NCBI RefSeq assembly: GCF_002737765.1
Contig: NZ_PEGG01000067.1
Location: forward strand, 1 to 10,514
Direction of reading: 5' to 3'
DNA from: Caulobacter sp. B11
GTDB taxonomy: Bacteria > Pseudomonadota > Alphaproteobacteria > Caulobacterales > Caulobacteraceae
DNA length: 10,514 nucleotides
Shown here: positions 1-6,027 of the stretch, piece by piece
Numbering within the stretch: position 1 is the first letter of the stretch
How the letters are laid out: each line of letters opens with the position of its first letter
Translations under genes and position numbers: made by a program
The notes under the pieces: model-generated
Told to the model about the DNA's origin: nothing
Databases searched by the model: none
What the model saw: only the letters and a program-made list of their open reading frames with translations

Positions 1-366
1 TGCGAACATAGGAACGGCCGGGCCACAGGAAGACGTTCTTGGCGGTCTGCTGGCTGATGGTCGAGCCGCCGCGAATCTTTCCGCCCCGCCGTTATTGGCG
101 TAGGCCTTCTGAAGGGCGTCAAAATCAAAGCCGGAATGCTCGCAAAACCGGGCGTCCTCGGCGGCGATCAGGGCGCGGGGCAGGGCCGGCGCGACGGTCC
201 GGATCGAGCGCCAACGGTGATCCAGACCCTTGCCCTCGGCGGCCCGAATCAGCATCAGCGGCGTGACCGGCGGCGGCACGAAGCGATAGACGACCACCGC
301 CACGATCGGTCCGGCCACCAGCACGATGAACAAGGCCAGAATGATATTGCGCAACAGGACCCGCAC
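1..366 (-). CDS. mtgA: Monofunctional peptidoglycan transglycosylase, N-terminal part, frameshifted, cut by window edge
   Basis: This family polymerises lipid II into glycan strands at the periplasmic face of the inner membrane (glycosyltransferase family 51). The reading begins [10 protein letters not shown]. One membrane anchor spans about residues 7-29. The GT51 signature follows: Glu70 in [14 protein letters not shown] is the expected catalytic glutamate. Further on, [13 protein letters not shown] and the FLWPGRS stretch are typical of MtgA. The start is GTG at 366-364, preceded by AAGGGG at a six-base gap. An overlapping GTG at 373 is in another frame. The frame breaks at 81-90: residues up to Asn92 read in one frame and KIRGGST in another, which one missing base in the G-rich run would explain. 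Family members are about 220-240 residues, so roughly half is visible. The identification is firm; whether the frameshift is biological is doubtful. Confidence 0.9.
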   Translation of the reverse strand, partial: MRVLLRNIILALFIVLVAGPIVAVVVYRFVPPPVTPLMLIRAAEGKGLDHRWRSIRTVAPALPRALIAAEDARFCEHSGFDFDALQKAYANNGGAERFAAARPSASRPPRTSSCGPAVPMFA

Positions 367-381
367 CGATCACCCCTTGCC

Positions 382-407
382 TTGACGCTGCGACCGGATG
401 CTACCCA
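382..407 (+). promoter_or_regulatory. Caulobacter-type housekeeping promoter for the nitroreductase gene
   Basis: TTGACGC at 382-388 and GCTA at 400-403 are separated by 11 bases. The known Caulobacter biosynthetic/housekeeping consensus is TTGACGS, 10-14 bases, then GCTANAWC. The upstream half matches fully and the first four bases of the downstream half match; the rest (CCCA) does not. Transcription would start near 412-414, about 70 bases before the nitroreductase ATG. The tandem repeat at 412-455 would then be at the very 5' end of the transcript. Confidence 0.5.
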
Positions 408-411
408 AGCG

Positions 412-455
412 ACGAGCCGATGTCGCTGGGCTTACGAGCCGATGTCGCTGGGCTT
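412..455. repeat. Perfect tandem duplication of a 22-bp unit
   Basis: Bases 412-433 and 434-455 are identical. The unit begins ACGAGCCGATGTCG and ends CTGGGCTT. It lies between the divergent mtgA and nitroreductase starts, downstream of the predicted promoter and upstream of the ribosome binding site. Each unit contains GTCGCT; the AGCGAC at 408-413 pairs with the first copy across eight bases, so local hairpins are possible. It may be a recent slippage duplication or a duplicated regulatory site. The function is unknown. Confidence 0.85.
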
Positions 456-485
456 GGTGTCGCGACGAGCCCTAAGGAGCCGCCC

Positions 486-1148
486 ATGACCGTAACCGAA
501 GCCGTCGAACGCCGCATGTCGGTACGCGCCTTCACCGAAACAACCGTTTCGGGCGAGATGGTCCGCGATCTCCTCCAAGCCGCCGCCCGGGCGCCGTCCG
601 GCGGCAATCTTCAGCCCTGGCGGGTGCAGGCGGTCAGCGGCGAACCCCTTGCCGCCCTGAAGGCGACCATGGCCGCGCGTCTCGGCTCGCCTGACGCGCC
701 GGAATACGAGATTTATCCGGCCAATCTGTGGGAGCCGCTGCGTAGTCGCCGCTTCCAGGTCGGCGAGGACCTCTATGCGTCGCTGGGCATCCCCCGAGAG
801 GACAAGTTGGCCCGGCTCCAGCAATTCGCCCGCAACGGCCAGGGGTTCGACGCGCCGGTGCTGCTGTTCTTCTCGATCGACCGTCGTTGCGGCCCGCCGC
901 AATGGAGCGATCTGGGCATGTTCATGCAGACCTTCATGCTGCTGGCGGTCGAGAAGGGCCTGGACACCTGCGCCCAAGAGTTCTGGGCCCACTATCATCA
1001 GGTGGTGGCCGAGCAGATCGGCCTGCCCGAGGGCCACATGCTGTTTTCCGGCATGGCCCTGGGCTATCGCGACGAAGCCGCGCCCGTGAACGCCTGGCGT
1101 TCGCGGCGGGACGGCTTCGAGGCCTGGGGCGAGCTCAAGGGGTTCTAG
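486..1148 (+). CDS. Nitroreductase family FMN-dependent oxidoreductase
   Basis: The 220-residue product fits the NfsB/Frp-type nitroreductase fold: soluble FMN enzymes, usually dimers, that reduce nitroaromatics, quinones or related acceptors with NAD(P)H. The physiological substrate cannot be read from sequence. The N-terminal RRMSVRAF (residues 9-16) is the usual FMN phosphate-binding region. PSGGNLQPW (37-45) is the conserved FMN-contacting loop. A C-terminal segment with FSGMALGY and an Arg-rich tail completes the domain. The start is ATG at 486, because AAGGAG at 474-479 lies at an ideal six-base gap; the upstream in-frame extension to 420 reads through the 22-bp repeat and is not coding-like. 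The gene is transcribed alone and converges on the WD40 gene, with nine bases between the two stop codons. Confidence 0.93.
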   Translation: MTVTEAVERRMSVRAFTETTVSGEMVRDLLQAAARAPSGGNLQPWRVQAVSGEPLAALKATMAARLGSPDAPEYEIYPANLWEPLRSRRFQVGEDLYASLGIPREDKLARLQQFARNGQGFDAPVLLFFSIDRRCGPPQWSDLGMFMQTFMLLAVEKGLDTCAQEFWAHYHQVVAEQIGLPEGHMLFSGMALGYRDEAAPVNAWRSRRDGFEAWGELKGF

Positions 1149-1164
1149 GGGACCGCCCTAGAAC
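1142..1164. terminator. Shared palindrome spanning both convergent stop codons
   Basis: GTTCTAGGG (1142-1150) and CCCTAGAAC (1156-1164) are perfect 9-bp inverted arms with the loop GACCG. Each arm encodes the last Phe codon and the TAG stop of one gene: nitroreductase on plus, the WD40 protein on minus. There is no T-tract on either side, so it is not a classical intrinsic terminator. It could protect 3' ends or slow convergent transcription. The structure is seen; the function is inferred. Confidence 0.5.
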
Positions 1165-2228
1165 GTCCGCGGTCCGCTCAGATCCGGGATCGCGATCAGG
1201 CCGGCCTCGCCGTCCTCGTCGCCCCAGACCAGCTGGGTTCCGTCGGGCGAGACCGACAGGGCGCTGATCGCCGCGCCCTTTTCGGCCTTCAGGGTCTCGA
1301 GGCGACCAGTGCGCATATGCGCCGCCCAGATCTTGCCGTCGTCCTGGCCGGCGATCGCCACCGGAAGCGCCTCGACTCCGGCCACCCGCACGACCATGGA
1401 GTCGCGGGAGAAGCCGATCTCGGCAGCCTCCTTGCCCATCGGGCCATTGGCCCCGGCGAACGGCCAGACCACCGCGCCGTTGGCGCCGGCGGTGACCATC
1501 AGGCTACCCTTGTCGAAGAAGGCCAGGCTCTTGATCTTGGCCGGGTAGCCGCCCATCCGCATGTCCTTGGAATCGCTCATCCGCCAGCCATGCAGCTGGT
1601 TTTCTTGCATGGACGAGACCAGGAACTTGCCGTCGGGGCTGAAGGCGGCGGCGATGTGGCTGCCGGCCCATTTCAGCATCTGCGGCTTCTGCTCGGCGAT
1701 CTTGGCCCACCACAGGGCGACGCCCCCATAGCCGGCGACGGCGAGGCGGCGGCCCTTGGGATCGAAGGCCAGGCCCGAGGCGGTCTTTTCGTGGGTGAAG
1801 CAGCGCGTGAAGGCCAGATCCTTGACGTCGCGGACATGGGCGTCCTTGCCGGCCGTGAAGGCGATGAGACCCGAGGCGGGGCTGGCGGCGACGTGCTCGA
1901 TCCAGCGGCCCTTGATCTCGGCCACCAGGGTCGAAACCAGTTCGCCGCCCTCGACCCGGCTCCAGACCACGCGGCCGTCGTCGCCGCCGGTGACTAGACC
2001 CAGGCCCGAAGGGTGGACGACGGCGGCCAGCACCGCGCCCTGGTGAGCCTCGACGGTGACATAGCCGCCCTCGGCGACGAATCGCACCGTGCCGTCGCCG
2101 AGGGCGAACCCCGCGCGGCCGGCGCGGTCGAACAGGGCGGCGGTGACATAGGCGTCGAAGGACAGGATCATGCCTGCGCCATAGCGCGCCTCGAACGAGG
2201 CGCCTAGGCCGCTGAGTTCGCCCGACAC
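1158..2228 (-). CDS. WD40-repeat beta-propeller protein
   Basis: The predicted 356-residue protein consists almost wholly of WD40-like blades. Recurring units have the pattern hydrophobic-x-F/S-PDG/PSG, followed by L/I-V-x-G/S-x-x-D/N-G and a W or V strand. Examples are HPSGLGLVTGGDDGRVVW, FDPKGRRLAVAGYGGVALWW, FSPDGKFLVSSMQENQLHGW and VSPDGTQLVWGDEDG. About seven blades can be counted, enough for a closed propeller. No signal peptide or membrane segment is seen, so it is probably cytoplasmic, acting as a scaffold or interaction protein; no partner or enzymatic role can be assigned. The longest start is GTG at 2228. An internal ATG at 2171-2169 (MILSFDAY) would start right at the first blade. 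Neither has a strong Shine-Dalgarno sequence, so the true start is uncertain. Confidence 0.85.
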   Translation of the reverse strand: MSGELSGLGASFEARYGAGMILSFDAYVTAALFDRAGRAGFALGDGTVRFVAEGGYVTVEAHQGAVLAAVVHPSGLGLVTGGDDGRVVWSRVEGGELVSTLVAEIKGRWIEHVAASPASGLIAFTAGKDAHVRDVKDLAFTRCFTHEKTASGLAFDPKGRRLAVAGYGGVALWWAKIAEQKPQMLKWAGSHIAAAFSPDGKFLVSSMQENQLHGWRMSDSKDMRMGGYPAKIKSLAFFDKGSLMVTAGANGAVVWPFAGANGPMGKEAAEIGFSRDSMVVRVAGVEALPVAIAGQDDGKIWAAHMRTGRLETLKAEKGAAISALSVSPDGTQLVWGDEDGEAGLIAIPDLSGPRTF

Positions 2229-2355
2229 GCGAACCCAAGCGCCTCAAGGGCGGGCATGAACGGCGTTCGGTCAGAAAGACTCACAAAAGGGGTTGCCATT
2301 ACGGCGCCTCGTCGGGCTTTACTTCCGAGCCCGTCTGCGCCAGACGTGGCCACCT

Positions 2356-2383
2356 TACAATTACGGGACCGCGGCAACCGCGG
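2356..2383 (+). promoter_or_regulatory. Possible -10 element and leader hairpin before the exbD gene
   Basis: TACAAT at 2356-2361 is a good -10 hexamer, but no convincing -35 lies 16-18 bases upstream. Just after the expected start point, CCGCGG, CAA, CCGCGG (2369-2383) can fold as a 6-bp hairpin before the ribosome binding region. The rest of 2229-2404 shows no gene. The promoter assignment is weak. Confidence 0.25.
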
Positions 2384-2404
2384 CCCTTGGGAGACAGTCA
2401 GGCT

Positions 2405-2854
2405 ATGGCGGCTAAACTCTCTGGCGGTGGCGGTGGTCGCTACTCACTCGGCCAGAACTCCGAAATCAACGTCACGCCCTTCGTGGACATCCTTCTGGTC
2501 CTGCTGATCATCTTCATGGTCGCCGTGCCGATGGCCACCGTGGCGATCAAGGTCGACCTTCCCCCGGCGACGATCCCGCCGCCGGACGCGCCGAAGCCGA
2601 AAGAGCCGGTGTTCATCTCGATCCAGAAGTCGGGCGCGATCTTCGTGGCCGACAAGCAGTCGAGCCTGGAGAACCTGCCGTTCGATCTGGACGCCAAGTT
2701 CGTGGCCACCGATCAAGCCGGTCCCCGCGTTGACCAGCGCGTAATGATCCGCGCCGACGCCGACGTGCTGTACGCCGACTTCATGGGCGTGCTGAACAAC
2801 CTGCAGACCGCCGGTTGGTACAAGGTCGGCCTGATCAACGAGGACATCCACTAA
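2405..2854 (+). CDS. exbD: ExbD/TolR-family biopolymer transport protein
   Basis: ExbD/TolR subunits work with ExbB/TolQ as inner-membrane motors that pass proton-motive force to TonB or TolA. The 149-residue product has the family layout: a short cytoplasmic Gly-rich tail (1-20), one transmembrane helix (about 25-47) and a periplasmic domain. Asp28 in NVTPFVDILLVLLIIFM is the conserved proton-path aspartate. VDLPPA (50-55) matches the motif after the helix. ATG 2405 is preferred: GGGAG at 2389-2393 lies 11 bases upstream, and the TTG at 2387 would add only six residues. The helix close to the N terminus agrees with family length. No exbB, tonB or tolQ lies beside it, which is unusual, and the gene has its own terminator, so it appears monocistronic. 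ExbD and TolR cannot be told apart with certainty; ExbD is slightly favoured. Confidence 0.88.
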   Translation: MAAKLSGGGGGRYSLGQNSEINVTPFVDILLVLLIIFMVAVPMATVAIKVDLPPATIPPPDAPKPKEPVFISIQKSGAIFVADKQSSLENLPFDLDAKFVATDQAGPRVDQRVMIRADADVLYADFMGVLNNLQTAGWYKVGLINEDIH

Positions 2855-2880
2855 GGATCCTCGGCGAACGCCGAAACGAC

Positions 2881-2915
2881 AAAGCCCCCGGAAGCCTCGC
2901 TTCCGGGGGCTTTTT
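2881..2915 (+). terminator. Intrinsic terminator after the exbD gene
   Basis: Perfect 15-bp arms at 2881-2895 (AAAGCCCCCGGAAGC) and 2899-2913 enclose the loop CTC. The right arm runs into TTTTT (2911-2915). This is a textbook Rho-independent terminator 26 bases after the stop codon. The left arm begins AAA, so it may also work on minus-strand transcripts arriving from the cobW side. Confidence 0.93.
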
Positions 2916-2941
2916 GTTGTGTTCAGACTCCGATGTTTTCT

Positions 2942-2976
2942 CGTGCCCCCTCCCCCTTGATGGGGGAGGGGGCACG
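2942..2976. repeat. Perfect 15-bp GC-rich hairpin, possible dispersed intergenic repeat
   Basis: CGTGCCCCCTCCCCC (2942-2956) pairs perfectly with 2962-2976 around the loop TTGAT. It lies between the exbD terminator and the end of the cobW gene. A related CCCCTCCCC/GGGG-A-GGGG hairpin occurs after proB at 10019-10041. Neither side has a T-tract, so this resembles a repetitive extragenic palindrome more than a terminator. It would, however, form at the 3' end of the minus-strand cobW transcript and could stabilise or end it. Confidence 0.6.
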
Positions 2977-2995
2977 GAAACCCCGCGGACCTTCC

Positions 2996-4101
2996 CTAGG
3001 CGGCGCAGGCTTCGAACCCGGCCTTCAGCTCGGCTTCGTCCAGGTCGCGGCCGATGAACACCATTCGGCTGTAGCGCTTGTCCTTGTCCGTCCAGGGCCG
3101 CTGGAAGTCGCCCTCGAGGATCATGTGGACGGCCTGGAACACCAGGCGACGGTTCTCGCCCTGGACGTCGATGATGCCTTGGCGCGCAGGATGTCGGTTC
3201 CGCGACGCCCCAGCAGGTCATTGAGCCAGGCGGTGATCTTCTGACCGTCGACCGGACGGTCGAGGGTCAGGGAGATCCCTTGACCCCGTCATCGTGAATG
3301 GCGCTGGCGGGACCATGGTCGTGATGATCGTGGCCGCAATGCTCATCATGGACATGCCCGTGGTCATGCCCGTGGTCATGATGGTGATGGTCGTGGCCGC
3401 AGTGCTCGTCATGCACGTGGCCGGCCTCGCCATGCGCCGGATTGAGGAATTCAGGCTCCAGCTCGGTGATTCGGTCCAGATCGAAGCTGTGCTTGCCGAT
3501 GATGGCGTCCAGCGGCACGTTCGAGCGCTGGGCGCGGTGGATCGGGGCCAGGGGGATTGATGCGTCTGATCCGCGCCTCGACGTGACGCAGGTCGTCCTC
3601 GGACACCAGGTCGGTCTTGTTGAGCACGATCTGGTCCGCGAAGGCGATCTGCTCGACGGCCTCGCGGCTGTCGCCCAGCCGCAGCAGGATGTGCTTGGCG
3701 TCGACCACGGCGGTGACCGAATCCAGATAGGTGCGAGCCTTGACGTCGTCATCGACGAAGAAGGTCTGGGCCACCGGGCCGGGATCGGCCAGGCCGGTGG
3801 TTTCGACGATGATGGCGTCGAAACCACCCTTGCGCTTCATCAAGCCAGACAGCACCCGGATCAGGTCGCCGCGCACCGTGCAGCAGACGCAGCCGTTGTT
3901 CATCTCGAACACTTCCTCGTCGGCCCCAACCACCAGGTCGTTGTCGATGCCGATCTCGCCGAACTCGTTGACGATGACGGCGTAGCGCTTGCCGTGCGCC
4001 TCGGTGAGGATGCGGTTGAGCAGGGTGGTCTTGCCGGCGCCGAGATAGCCGGTCAGCACGGTGACGGGGATCTTGCCGGGAGCGGGAGAGGTCTGGGTCA
4101 T
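2996..4101 (-). CDS. CobW/COG0523 (G3E) GTPase, candidate zinc metallochaperone; frameshifted in this sequence
   Basis: COG0523 proteins are cytoplasmic GTPases that deliver metal, often zinc under limitation, to client proteins. Restored length is 368 residues, which is normal. In order: Walker A GYLGAGKT (18-25), the family metal-binding motif CVCC (71-74), ETTGLADP (100-107), the guanine-specificity motif NKTD (161-164), a His-rich stretch (about 228-262) and a CobW_C domain ending in EACAA and TAG at 2998-2996. Three indels break the frame. One G too many lies in 3551-3555, changing [12 protein letters not shown]. One C is missing at 3277-3279, where VKG-ISL is expected. One C is missing at 3177-3178, where [17 protein letters not shown] is expected. 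Correcting all three gives one continuous, conserved protein. The start is ATG 4101, without a clear Shine-Dalgarno. It follows the membrane-protein gene by 53 bases and is probably cotranscribed under the Zur-like site at 4801. Metal specificity is inferred. Confidence 0.88.
3321..3419 (-). repeat. Duplicated His-rich metal-binding segment within the cobW gene
   Basis: The 12-residue segment [12 protein letters not shown] is encoded twice, at 3384-3419 and 3321-3356 on the minus strand. The copies are separated by HHDHGHDHG, itself made of short CATGACCACGGG-like units. The protein copies are identical, but the DNA differs at several third positions (CAC/CAT, GAC/GAT), so the duplication is not brand new or is held by selection on the protein. 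Such stretches usually bind zinc, nickel or cobalt. Confidence 0.85.
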
Positions 4102-4154
4102 GGACGCTATTTAGGGGCTCTGAAGGGCGGGCGAAAGCCGTCCCGCCACCAGGG

Positions 4155-4784
4155 TCAGGTCTTGAAGAACGCGACCGCCAGACCAATGACGATCAGGGCC
4201 ACGCCGAGGATGGTTTCCTCGTAGCGCTCCACCCAGTCCAGGCCCAGGCGATTGAAGCCGGCCAGGCTCAGGCCGGTGAACAGCAGCATGCCCGCGGAGG
4301 TCGCCGCCAGCAGCACCAGGCTGAGCGCGACAAAGGCCGGCCAACCATGCTCCATGCCAGCCAGGTAATAGGGCAGGAAGGCTTCGCAGGGCGAGAGGGT
4401 CAGCAGGACCACCAGGGCGGTGATCGCCGCCCTGTCGGAGGTGTAGCGACGTTGGCTGACCTCGGGCATCTTGTGATTGTGGCGTCCGCGCCAGAGATAG
4501 AAGACGCCGACCGCGGCCATCAGCCCGCCGACGATCCAATGGAAGAAGCCGCCCAGGTGCGGCTGAAGGGCCAGCCCGGCGATCACCAGCGCCAGGCCCA
4601 GCAGCATGGTCAGGCCCACATGGCCCAGACCCGCCAGCAGGGTCACCGCCAGGGTCCGCCGGGTCGACCACCTCTGGGCCCGCCCTACCAGCACAAACGG
4701 CAGCCAGTGTGTCGGCAAGGCCGCGTGCAGGAACGCCACGGCGAAGCCTGTCACGGCGATGGAGGTGAAGAAGGTTGAGGTCAC
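4155..4784 (-). CDS. Six-helix membrane protein, TauE/UreH/NicO-like, candidate metal transporter
   Basis: The 209-residue product is very hydrophobic, with about six helices (roughly 8-30, 45-70, 80-98, 120-142, 150-176 and 190-208). Polar residues inside the helices look functional: HAALPTHWLPF (20-30) in helix 1, GLGHVG (52-57) in helix 2, and TLSPCEAFLPYYLAG (129-143) in helix 4. This pattern resembles UreH/TauE-SafE and DsbD-like proteins, some of which move metals, sulfur species or electrons; I cannot choose between them from sequence alone. A short His-rich cytosolic loop (WRGRHNHKMPE) joins helices 3 and 4. The start is GTG at 4784-4782, without a clear Shine-Dalgarno. The adjacent cobW gene and the Zur-like dyad 16 bases upstream favour a role in zinc or related metal homeostasis. 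That role is inference. Confidence 0.75.
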   Translation of the reverse strand: MTSTFFTSIAVTGFAVAFLHAALPTHWLPFVLVGRAQRWSTRRTLAVTLLAGLGHVGLTMLLGLALVIAGLALQPHLGGFFHWIVGGLMAAVGVFYLWRGRHNHKMPEVSQRRYTSDRAAITALVVLLTLSPCEAFLPYYLAGMEHGWPAFVALSLVLLAATSAGMLLFTGLSLAGFNRLGLDWVERYEETILGVALIVIGLAVAFFKT

Positions 4785-4800
4785 GGCTTGGGCTATAACC

Positions 4801-4815
4801 TGTTACAAAGTAACA
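4801..4815 (-). promoter_or_regulatory. Perfect dyad resembling a Zur operator
   Basis: TGTTACAAAGTAACA is a perfect inverted repeat (6-3-6) in an otherwise GC-rich region. The known proteobacterial Zur box core is TGTTATANTATAACA; this site keeps the outer TGTTA/TAACA half-sites and differs at three of the 14 specified inner bases. It ends 16 bases before the GTG of the membrane-protein gene. GTTATA or TTATAG at 4793-4799 (minus) could be the -10, which would place the dyad between -10 and -35, a normal repressor position, and make the mRNA leaderless or nearly so. The dyad is seen; Zur binding is inferred. Confidence 0.55.
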
Positions 4816-4879
4816 TTCCACCCCTGATGACATCCCGCGACAACCTGTCGGTTCGCGTCCTGGAAAGTGTCTCAGGCCG

Positions 4880-4907
4880 TTGACTTGCAGGTCGTCGCCT
4901 GTATAAG
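4880..4907 (+). promoter_or_regulatory. Promoter of the rplU-rpmA operon
   Basis: TTGACT (4880-4885) and TATAAG (4902-4907) are separated by 16 bases, close to the sigma-70 consensus. Transcription would start near 4914, giving a leader of about 70 bases before rplU. This is the strongest promoter-like sequence in the window, as expected for ribosomal protein genes. Confidence 0.75.
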
Positions 4908-4917
4908 TCCGCCCCCT

Positions 4918-4942
4918 CGCCCGCCGGGTTTCCTTGCGGGCG
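4918..4942 (+). promoter_or_regulatory. Hairpin in the rplU leader
   Basis: CGCCCGC (4918-4924) and GCGGGCG (4936-4942) form a perfect 7-bp stem with an 11-base loop at the 5' end of the predicted leader. It could stabilise the mRNA or be part of ribosomal-protein feedback control; neither is shown by the sequence. I do not match it to a known leader family. The ribosome binding site AAGG (4971-4974) lies outside the stem. Confidence 0.4.
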
Positions 4943-4983
4943 TTCCCTATTTTGCGAACGCACGTTTCTTAAGGCGCTAACCT

Positions 4984-5495
4984 ATGTACGCGGTGATCAA
5001 AACCGGCGGCAAGCAGTACCGGGTCCAAGCCGGCGACCTGCTGGTGGTCGAAAAGCTCGACGGTGAACCTGGCGCTGAAGTCGCCTTTGGCGAAGTCCTG
5101 ATGCTGGGCGAAGGCGAGACCGTCACGGTCGGCGCCCCGCTCGTCGAAGGGGCCGTCGTGACCGGCGCCCTCCTCGAAACCCGCAAGGGTGAGAAGGTGA
5201 AGATCTTCAAGAAGATCCGTCGCCAAGGCTATCGCCGCACCCGCGGCCATCGCCAGACCGAAAGCGTCGTCCGCGTGACCTCGGTCGCCGGTGGCGGCAA
5301 GGAAATCAAGTGGGACGGCGTCATCGACCTGACCCCAAGGTGATCCTCAACGCCCGCGCCCGCGGCCTGGGTGACGCCGCCGTTCCGGCGACGATCCCGA
5401 GCATGCCGGTTAAGGCCGACGCCGAAACCGCCGCTCCGAAGAAGAAGGCTGCGCCTAAGAAGGCCGCCGCCGACGCCCCGGAAGCCGAAGCCTGA
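4984..5495 (+). CDS. rplU: 50S ribosomal protein L21, one frameshift near the end of the core domain
   Basis: L21 binds 23S rRNA in the large subunit. The start MYAVIKTGGKQYRVQAGD is diagnostic, and KVKIFKKIRRQGYRRTRGHRQ is the RNA-binding C-terminal signature. In the raw frame the protein stops after DLTPR (5343). One missing C in CCCC at 5333-5336 would restore DLTPKVILNARARGLGDAAVP and then a Lys/Ala/Pro-rich tail (KKKAAPKKAAADAPEAEA) to TGA at 5493-5495, giving 170 residues. From memory, Caulobacter L21 has such a tail, whereas E. coli L21 is about 103 residues, so even the truncated 119-residue form would keep the core fold. ATG 4984 follows AAGG at nine bases. First gene of the rplU-rpmA operon, with 74 bases before rpmA. 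Confidence 0.93.
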
Positions 5496-5569
5496 AACCC
5501 TCGCGGGTTTCGCACTGACAACTGATCCAGGTCCGACAGGAAACCGGGTCAAGGAACGAGGAGGCCATC

Positions 5570-5839
5570 ATGGCTCACAAGAAATCTGGCGGCTCGTCCA
5601 GCAACGGCCGCGATTCAGACGGCCGTCGCCTTGGCGTGAAGAAGTTCGGCGGCGAGAAAGTTCTCGCCGGCAACATCATCATCCGTCAACGCGGCACCAA
5701 GTTCTTCCCGGGTTCGGGCGTCGGCATCGGCAAGGATCATACCCTGTTCGCGCTGATCGAAGGCGCGGTGAACTTTGTCACCAAGCGCAACAACCGCACC
5801 TACGTAAACGTCGCTCCCAAGGCCCAGGCCGCCGAGTAG
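5570..5839 (+). CDS. rpmA: 50S ribosomal protein L27
   Basis: The 89-residue product starts [16 protein letters not shown], the flexible N-terminal arm of bacterial L27 that reaches toward the peptidyl-transferase centre. The core continues with [30 protein letters not shown] and [12 protein letters not shown]. Length matches the family (about 85-90). AGGAGG at 5559-5564, five bases before the ATG, is the strongest ribosome binding site in the window. The arm begins with mature-type Met-Ala-His, with no N-terminal cleavage extension of the Firmicutes kind. Second gene of the operon, followed by a terminator. Confidence 0.98.
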   Translation: MAHKKSGGSSSNGRDSDGRRLGVKKFGGEKVLAGNIIIRQRGTKFFPGSGVGIGKDHTLFALIEGAVNFVTKRNNRTYVNVAPKAQAAE

Positions 5840-5905
5840 CACGCACCTCGTAGGCTCCGGGTCGCGCTTCTCAAAGAAGTAGACGATCCGGACATGACGA
5901 ACCTC

Positions 5906-5945
5906 AAGCGGGGAGTCCGGACGCCGGGCTCCCCGCTTTTGTTTT
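5906..5945 (+). terminator. Intrinsic terminator of the rplU-rpmA operon
   Basis: AAGCGGGGAG (5906-5915) pairs with CTCCCCGCTT (5929-5938). Inside the loop, CCGG and CCGG pair around ACG, and a T-G wobble joins the two stems, giving a nearly continuous 15-bp stem. TTTTGTTTT follows (5937-5945). It lies about 65 bases after the rpmA stop. Confidence 0.92.
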
Positions 5946-6027
5946 GTCCGCGCCCCTTTCGCCCACGCTGAGGCAAGGAGCGTCACGGTCCCCAGGCAAG
6001 AAGGGATCGGAAATCGGGAGGCGCGCC

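Noticed and set aside
2293..2321. TTGCCA...GCTTTA as the exbD promoter
   Set aside because: Only loose matches to either the Caulobacter or sigma-70 consensus; the TACAAT at 2356 is a better -10 and even that is weak.
3294..3560. Plus-strand open frame rich in Val/Met, resembling a membrane peptide
   Set aside because: It is the reverse strand of the His-rich repeat in cobW (CAT/CAC codons read as ATG/GTG), so the apparent hydrophobicity is a by-product.
2996..4101. Decayed pseudogene interpretation of the cobW gene
   Set aside because: All three breaks are one-base changes in homopolymers, all key motifs are intact, and the same error type occurs in other conserved genes of the window.
4111..4833. 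Longer minus-strand frame overlapping the six-helix membrane protein
   Set aside because: It is Arg/Gly/Pro-rich and out of frame with the hydrophobic, family-like product at 4155-4784.
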